A stretch of DNA of 64,000 bases from Desulfopila sp. IMCC35008 (GTDB taxonomy: Bacteria > Desulfobacterota > Desulfobulbia > Desulfobulbales > Desulfocapsaceae): positions 6,082,001 through 6,146,000 of the forward strand of contig NZ_CP050700.1 of NCBI RefSeq assembly GCF_010646885.2. Direction: 5' to 3'. The notes beneath the pieces are model-generated. The model saw nothing but the letters and a program-made list of their open reading frames with translations, had not been told where the DNA came from and ran no database searches. Made by a program: the position numbers and the translations under genes. The number at the start of each line of letters is the position of its first letter. The first letter of the stretch is position 1. Positions 61,281 through 64,000 of the stretch are shown here, in pieces.

Positions 61281-61960
61281 GGCTCTCCTTGTTTTGGCTG
61301 AAAATTTCGGATAGGTGAAAAATCGTGCGCAAGAGTGATAGATTCAGAATAACCCATAGGAATGATGAAGAAAAGGTGAAAAGAGGACCCGGAATGGTGT
61401 TTGTCGAACCTGGGATTTTGAGCGGGTGTTGTTGTGGCTCTTACATCCTGCAGTCATACGTTTGAAATAATGACTGTTGTTGGCTCACGAAAAGTATACA
61501 GGTGTCAATAGTATGATCATTTGGCTGTTTAGGCATATACTTATTTTAAGTATTCAGATGCTTGTGAAGGACGGCATTGACTTCTGATTATTGCCAGGAG
61601 GGGGATAAGGTCGCAGCATATTGTATTCCGAATACAGAACGTAAAAAAATTGCTGACATTGGCAAAGGCTCCCTGACTGATAGCAGGATTGATCAAACCT
61701 TGACTGTGAGTGAAGGGAAAATATTCCATGTGGACGCCATAGCAGTAGTAAGCAACACTGGGAGTGGCACAAAACCTTGCCGGGCAATTATAATTCAGTT
61801 CCGGAATAGCGTATGATAAAATAACAGGAATCGAGTAGCCGTAAGATCGGGCACCCTTGGTAAGGGGTGCTGCCGATTATTTCTGGTTACCTGTCTGGAA
61901 CAGGTTCAACCGGCGTTAAAACAGCCATACAGGAATCGTGAAAATCTGAAAGGGGGGAGC
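61281..61960. other. Long intergenic region upstream of uspA-like gene
   Basis: 680 bases lie between divergent genes. The only frame of note (61577-61816, plus) shows no ribosome binding site or family features. One structured element, a hairpin, lies at 61846-61877. Otherwise I see nothing I can name. Confidence 0.4.
61846..61877 (+). promoter_or_regulatory. Stable hairpin upstream of the universal stress gene
   Basis: ATCGG-GCACCC pairs with GGGTGC-(TG)-CCGAT, a two-part stem with a two-base bulge, followed by TATTTCTGG. It is 84 bases before ATG 61961 and could end a small RNA or shape the leader. Confidence 0.4.
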
Positions 61961-62383
61961 ATGAACCAGAAAAAAATAGCGGCAGCAATAGATGGCTCCG
62001 AATATTCCGATAAGGTTCTGGAGAAAGCGATAGAATTTGCACAATTGCTTGATGCCGCAGTCGTTCTTATTTATTGCCACCGGAGATTTCCCAAAATCCT
62101 TGGCCAGCCACACAGGGATCACATCATATCTGAGATAATGGATGAAACCGATGCCGTGGTAGCACCTTTTCTTCAAAAGCTCTCTGACAGTGGGGTTGAG
62201 GTTATCGAACGTTTTATGGAAGAGCCTGCAGGGACAATGATTTCGGAAGTGGCGGAGCGTGAAAAGTGTGAGATGATTGTGATGGGGTCGCGAGGCTTAT
62301 CTGACATCGAAGGACTATTGATCGGGAGCGTAGCTCACAAGGTCCTCCATATAGCCAAGTGCCCGGTGCTGGTGGTGCGCTAA
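61961..62383 (+). CDS. Universal stress protein (UspA family, ATP-binding type)
   Basis: A 140-residue Usp-fold protein. The N-terminal strand is IAAAIDGSEYSD. The nucleotide-binding signature GSRGLSDIEGLLIGSVAHKV fits G-x2-G-x9-G-S, so it probably binds ATP. A strong AGGGGGGAGC site precedes the ATG. It is followed by the CheR-like gene 51 bases later, perhaps cotranscribed. Confidence 0.93.
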   Translation: MNQKKIAAAIDGSEYSDKVLEKAIEFAQLLDAAVVLIYCHRRFPKILGQPHRDHIISEIMDETDAVVAPFLQKLSDSGVEVIERFMEEPAGTMISEVAEREKCEMIVMGSRGLSDIEGLLIGSVAHKVLHIAKCPVLVVR

Positions 62384-62434
62384 AGTTCACAACGAAAGAA
62401 AATTGCAGGACACTTTTGCCGTCCGGGATAGGGA

Positions 62435-63226
62435 ATGCTTACCGACTCAGATTTCAGGGTTTTGCTGGCTTGTTACGAAAGGTCCTGGCAAGGTTATAGA
62501 AAAGTCCGCAAGGGCCCGATGAAGAGGGTCCGCAAACATATGGAGGCTTTGGGTTGTAACTCGGTTAAGCAATATTTGGATACACTTGCAAAAGACCAGG
62601 CTGAAGAGGAGGTGCTGCTATCTATTTTGCGCATAACGATCTCCAGGTTTTTCAGGGATAGAAAGCTCTGGACCAGCCTGGCCGATACTGTATTTCCTGC
62701 TCTGCTGGCGCAAACAGATAAAGTAAAAATCTGGTCTGCCGGCTGCAGCTGCGGAGAAGAGGTCTACAGTCTCAGTATCCTGTACCATATGAGATGGTCC
62801 GATTGTTCACGACTAGCTGTCATTGCGACCGATGCAAATGGGTCATGTCTGGAACGTGCTCGAAAGGGGATATATCAGAAAAGCAGTTTGCGTGAATTAG
62901 ATTCACAATTGCTTTCAAGCTGCTTTATTCCGTCAGGCCGACGAGGTGAATATTGTATCTTGCCTTTGTACAGAAAATACATCTTGTGGAGACATCATGA
63001 CTTTTTCACTGCCCCTCCTGACAGGGGCTTTCATGTTATTTTTCTGCGAAACAATCTTCTGACATATTATAATTCCCAGGCTCAGTCGGTTGCTCTCGGT
63101 CTCATCCTGCAATCATTACTTCCGGGAGGTTATCTTATAACGGGCTCCCGGGAAGTCCTGCCCGAGACACCTTGTAATCTGGTTGCAACAAAAAATTGCG
63201 ATATGATCTATCAAATGAGGGAATAG
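62435..63226 (+). CDS. CheR-like protein-glutamate methyltransferase
   Basis: A 263-residue CheR-family methyltransferase. It has an N-terminal all-helical domain (about residues 1-75), a SAM domain with IWSAGCSCGEEVYSLSI (motif I) and HVIFLRNNLLTYY (motif IV). The family motif T-x-E-x-FFRD reads TISRFFRD here, so the usual glutamate is replaced by serine. No chemoreceptor or other che gene is adjacent. It may be an orphan or act on a non-chemotaxis substrate. Confidence 0.85.
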   Translation: MLTDSDFRVLLACYERSWQGYRKVRKGPMKRVRKHMEALGCNSVKQYLDTLAKDQAEEEVLLSILRITISRFFRDRKLWTSLADTVFPALLAQTDKVKIWSAGCSCGEEVYSLSILYHMRWSDCSRLAVIATDANGSCLERARKGIYQKSSLRELDSQLLSSCFIPSGRRGEYCILPLYRKYILWRHHDFFTAPPDRGFHVIFLRNNLLTYYNSQAQSVALGLILQSLLPGGYLITGSREVLPETPCNLVATKNCDMIYQMRE

Positions 63227-63240
63227 CCCCGATATTTCAT

Positions 63241-63256
63241 GGAAAATCTGTTTTCC
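63241..63256 (+). terminator. Short hairpin after the CheR-like gene
   Basis: GGAAAA-TCTG-TTTTCC, a 6-bp stem with a 4-base loop, starts 15 bases past the CheR stop. The stem is AT-rich and lacks a T-run, so it is a weak candidate. Confidence 0.3.
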
Positions 63257-63513
63257 CAGTAAGGTCCATAGTATATCGTACTTGATATCATGGGATTACA
63301 GTAGATTGTTATAGCTGCACCCTTGATGCCTCGACTTTGAACTCCGCAGATACGAGAAATATAGGGGATAGAGATAGCCTGCACCGGTAACATCATACCG
63401 GAGCAACCTTTTCAAGGTTAAGGCGGCCTGTGAAGTAACGCGCATTATAACAAAATTCTGCAATAGTGGCTGATTGCTTCAGCAACGACACTGGTTCGGC
63501 GTCTATATCCTGA

Positions 63514-64000
63514 TCAGCCGTAACGAGACTTGACCTCTTCCCGGTTGATGGCCCCGTCATCTTTTAAAGGAATTGTTTCCACGAACTGGACATATTGTGG
63601 TTTTTTGAACCGGGCAATACGCTCACCCACGAAGTCGATCAGTTCCTGCGGTTCCAGGGTTTTTCCTTTTCTCAACTGACAGACGGCTTTTATGCCCTCC
63701 TTCCATTTCGGGTCGGGTACACCTATAACCACCGTCTGTTCCACTGCGGGGTGCTGCAGAATTACCTTTTCCACCTCAGCGGGATACACATTTTCGCCCC
63801 CAGGTTTTATCAGTTCCTTCTCCGCCTTGCGGCCGGCATAGAACAGGAAGCCATCTGCATCAAAACGGCCGAGATCACCGGTATGGTGCCAACCGTCCCT
63901 GAACGTATACTCGTTGTCTGCATCAAGCCCCCAATAGCCCTTGAAGACCATGGGGCCCTTGAGCGTAATTTCACCCACCTCACCGGCTGTAACGACCTTG
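63514..64000 (-). CDS. AMP-forming acyl-CoA ligase, C-terminal part (cut by window end)
   Basis: The frame is open to the window edge (KVVTAGE before the internal Val at 63978), so only the last 161 residues are seen. They hold the C-terminal domain of an ANL-family acyl/aryl-CoA ligase: GWHHTGDLGRFDADGFLFYAGR (hinge Asp in TGD, then GR), KPGGENVYPAEVEKVI, and a C-terminal KPQYVQFVETIPLKDDGAINREEVK. The lysine that usually catalyses adenylation near the C-terminus reads Ala (DGAIN rather than TGKIx), which is odd. Substrate cannot be told. Confidence 0.85.
   Translation of the reverse strand, partial: KVVTAGEVGEITLKGPMVFKGYWGLDADNEYTFRDGWHHTGDLGRFDADGFLFYAGRKAEKELIKPGGENVYPAEVEKVILQHPAVEQTVVIGVPDPKWKEGIKAVCQLRKGKTLEPQELIDFVGERIARFKKPQYVQFVETIPLKDDGAINREEVKSRYG

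Noticed and set aside
61577-61816. 79-residue plus-strand open frame in the long gap
   Set aside because: No ribosome binding site, no homology I recognise, and atypical content.

Overview
This window looks like chromosomal DNA of an anaerobic, sulfate-reducer-like member of the Desulfobacterota, probably near Desulfobulbales. That is inferred from gene content: TAXI-type TRAP transport, tungstate uptake (TupABC), a cytochrome b/Rieske/multihaem cytochrome operon, a cytoplasmic molybdopterin enzyme, many NtrC-family sigma-54 regulators, DUF4388 and roadblock signalling proteins, and NDP-forming acyl-CoA synthetase. I saw no rRNA, tRNA, CRISPR array, insertion sequence or phage gene. The window begins and ends inside genes.

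Layout. 1-8 kb: a roadblock/cNMP/PilZ signalling protein, an Xaa-Pro peptidase, rRNA methyltransferase RsmB, an orphan amino-acid binding protein and a methyltransferase. 8-17 kb: a repeat-rich exported protein, a P-loop kinase, the minus-strand quinol-oxidising operon (cytochrome b, Rieske, eight-haem cytochrome with HEAT and TPR repeats), a DMT exporter and a domain-permuted acyl-CoA synthetase. 17-25 kb: a TAXI TRAP transporter, divergent from a DctB/DctD-like two-component system that carries its own TAXI binding protein. A near-consensus sigma-54 promoter precedes the transporter. 25-34 kb: an M16C protease, Dtd, and a signalling block (roadblock protein, response regulator-DUF4388-roadblock, sigma-54 regulator, soluble histidine kinase). 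34-38 kb: tungstate regulator plus tupABC. 38-44 kb: an RND tripartite pump. 44-45 kb: a TDT-family transporter.

45-52 kb: two divergent XRE-cupin regulators, then a run of a thiolase-fold protein, a DUF35 partner, acetoacetyl-CoA synthetase and isovaleryl-CoA dehydrogenase. This looks like a leucine/isovalerate catabolic module in which the thiolase has lost its nucleophilic cysteine. 52-54 kb: a PhzE-type fused anthranilate synthase behind a Trp-rich leader peptide and attenuator. 54-58 kb: an arsenosugar-type operon with a fused ArsS-ArsM enzyme between two glycosyltransferases. 58-61 kb: a molybdo/tungsto-enzyme with a Trm112-like methyltransferase. 62-64 kb: a universal stress protein, a CheR-like methyltransferase and the end of an acyl-CoA ligase.

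The strongest candidates for new biology are the cysteine-less thiolase/DUF35 pair in the isovalerate cluster (possible retro-aldolase), the PhzE-type enzyme under tryptophan attenuation, the ArsS-ArsM fusion operon, and the TAXI binding protein wired into a two-component system.
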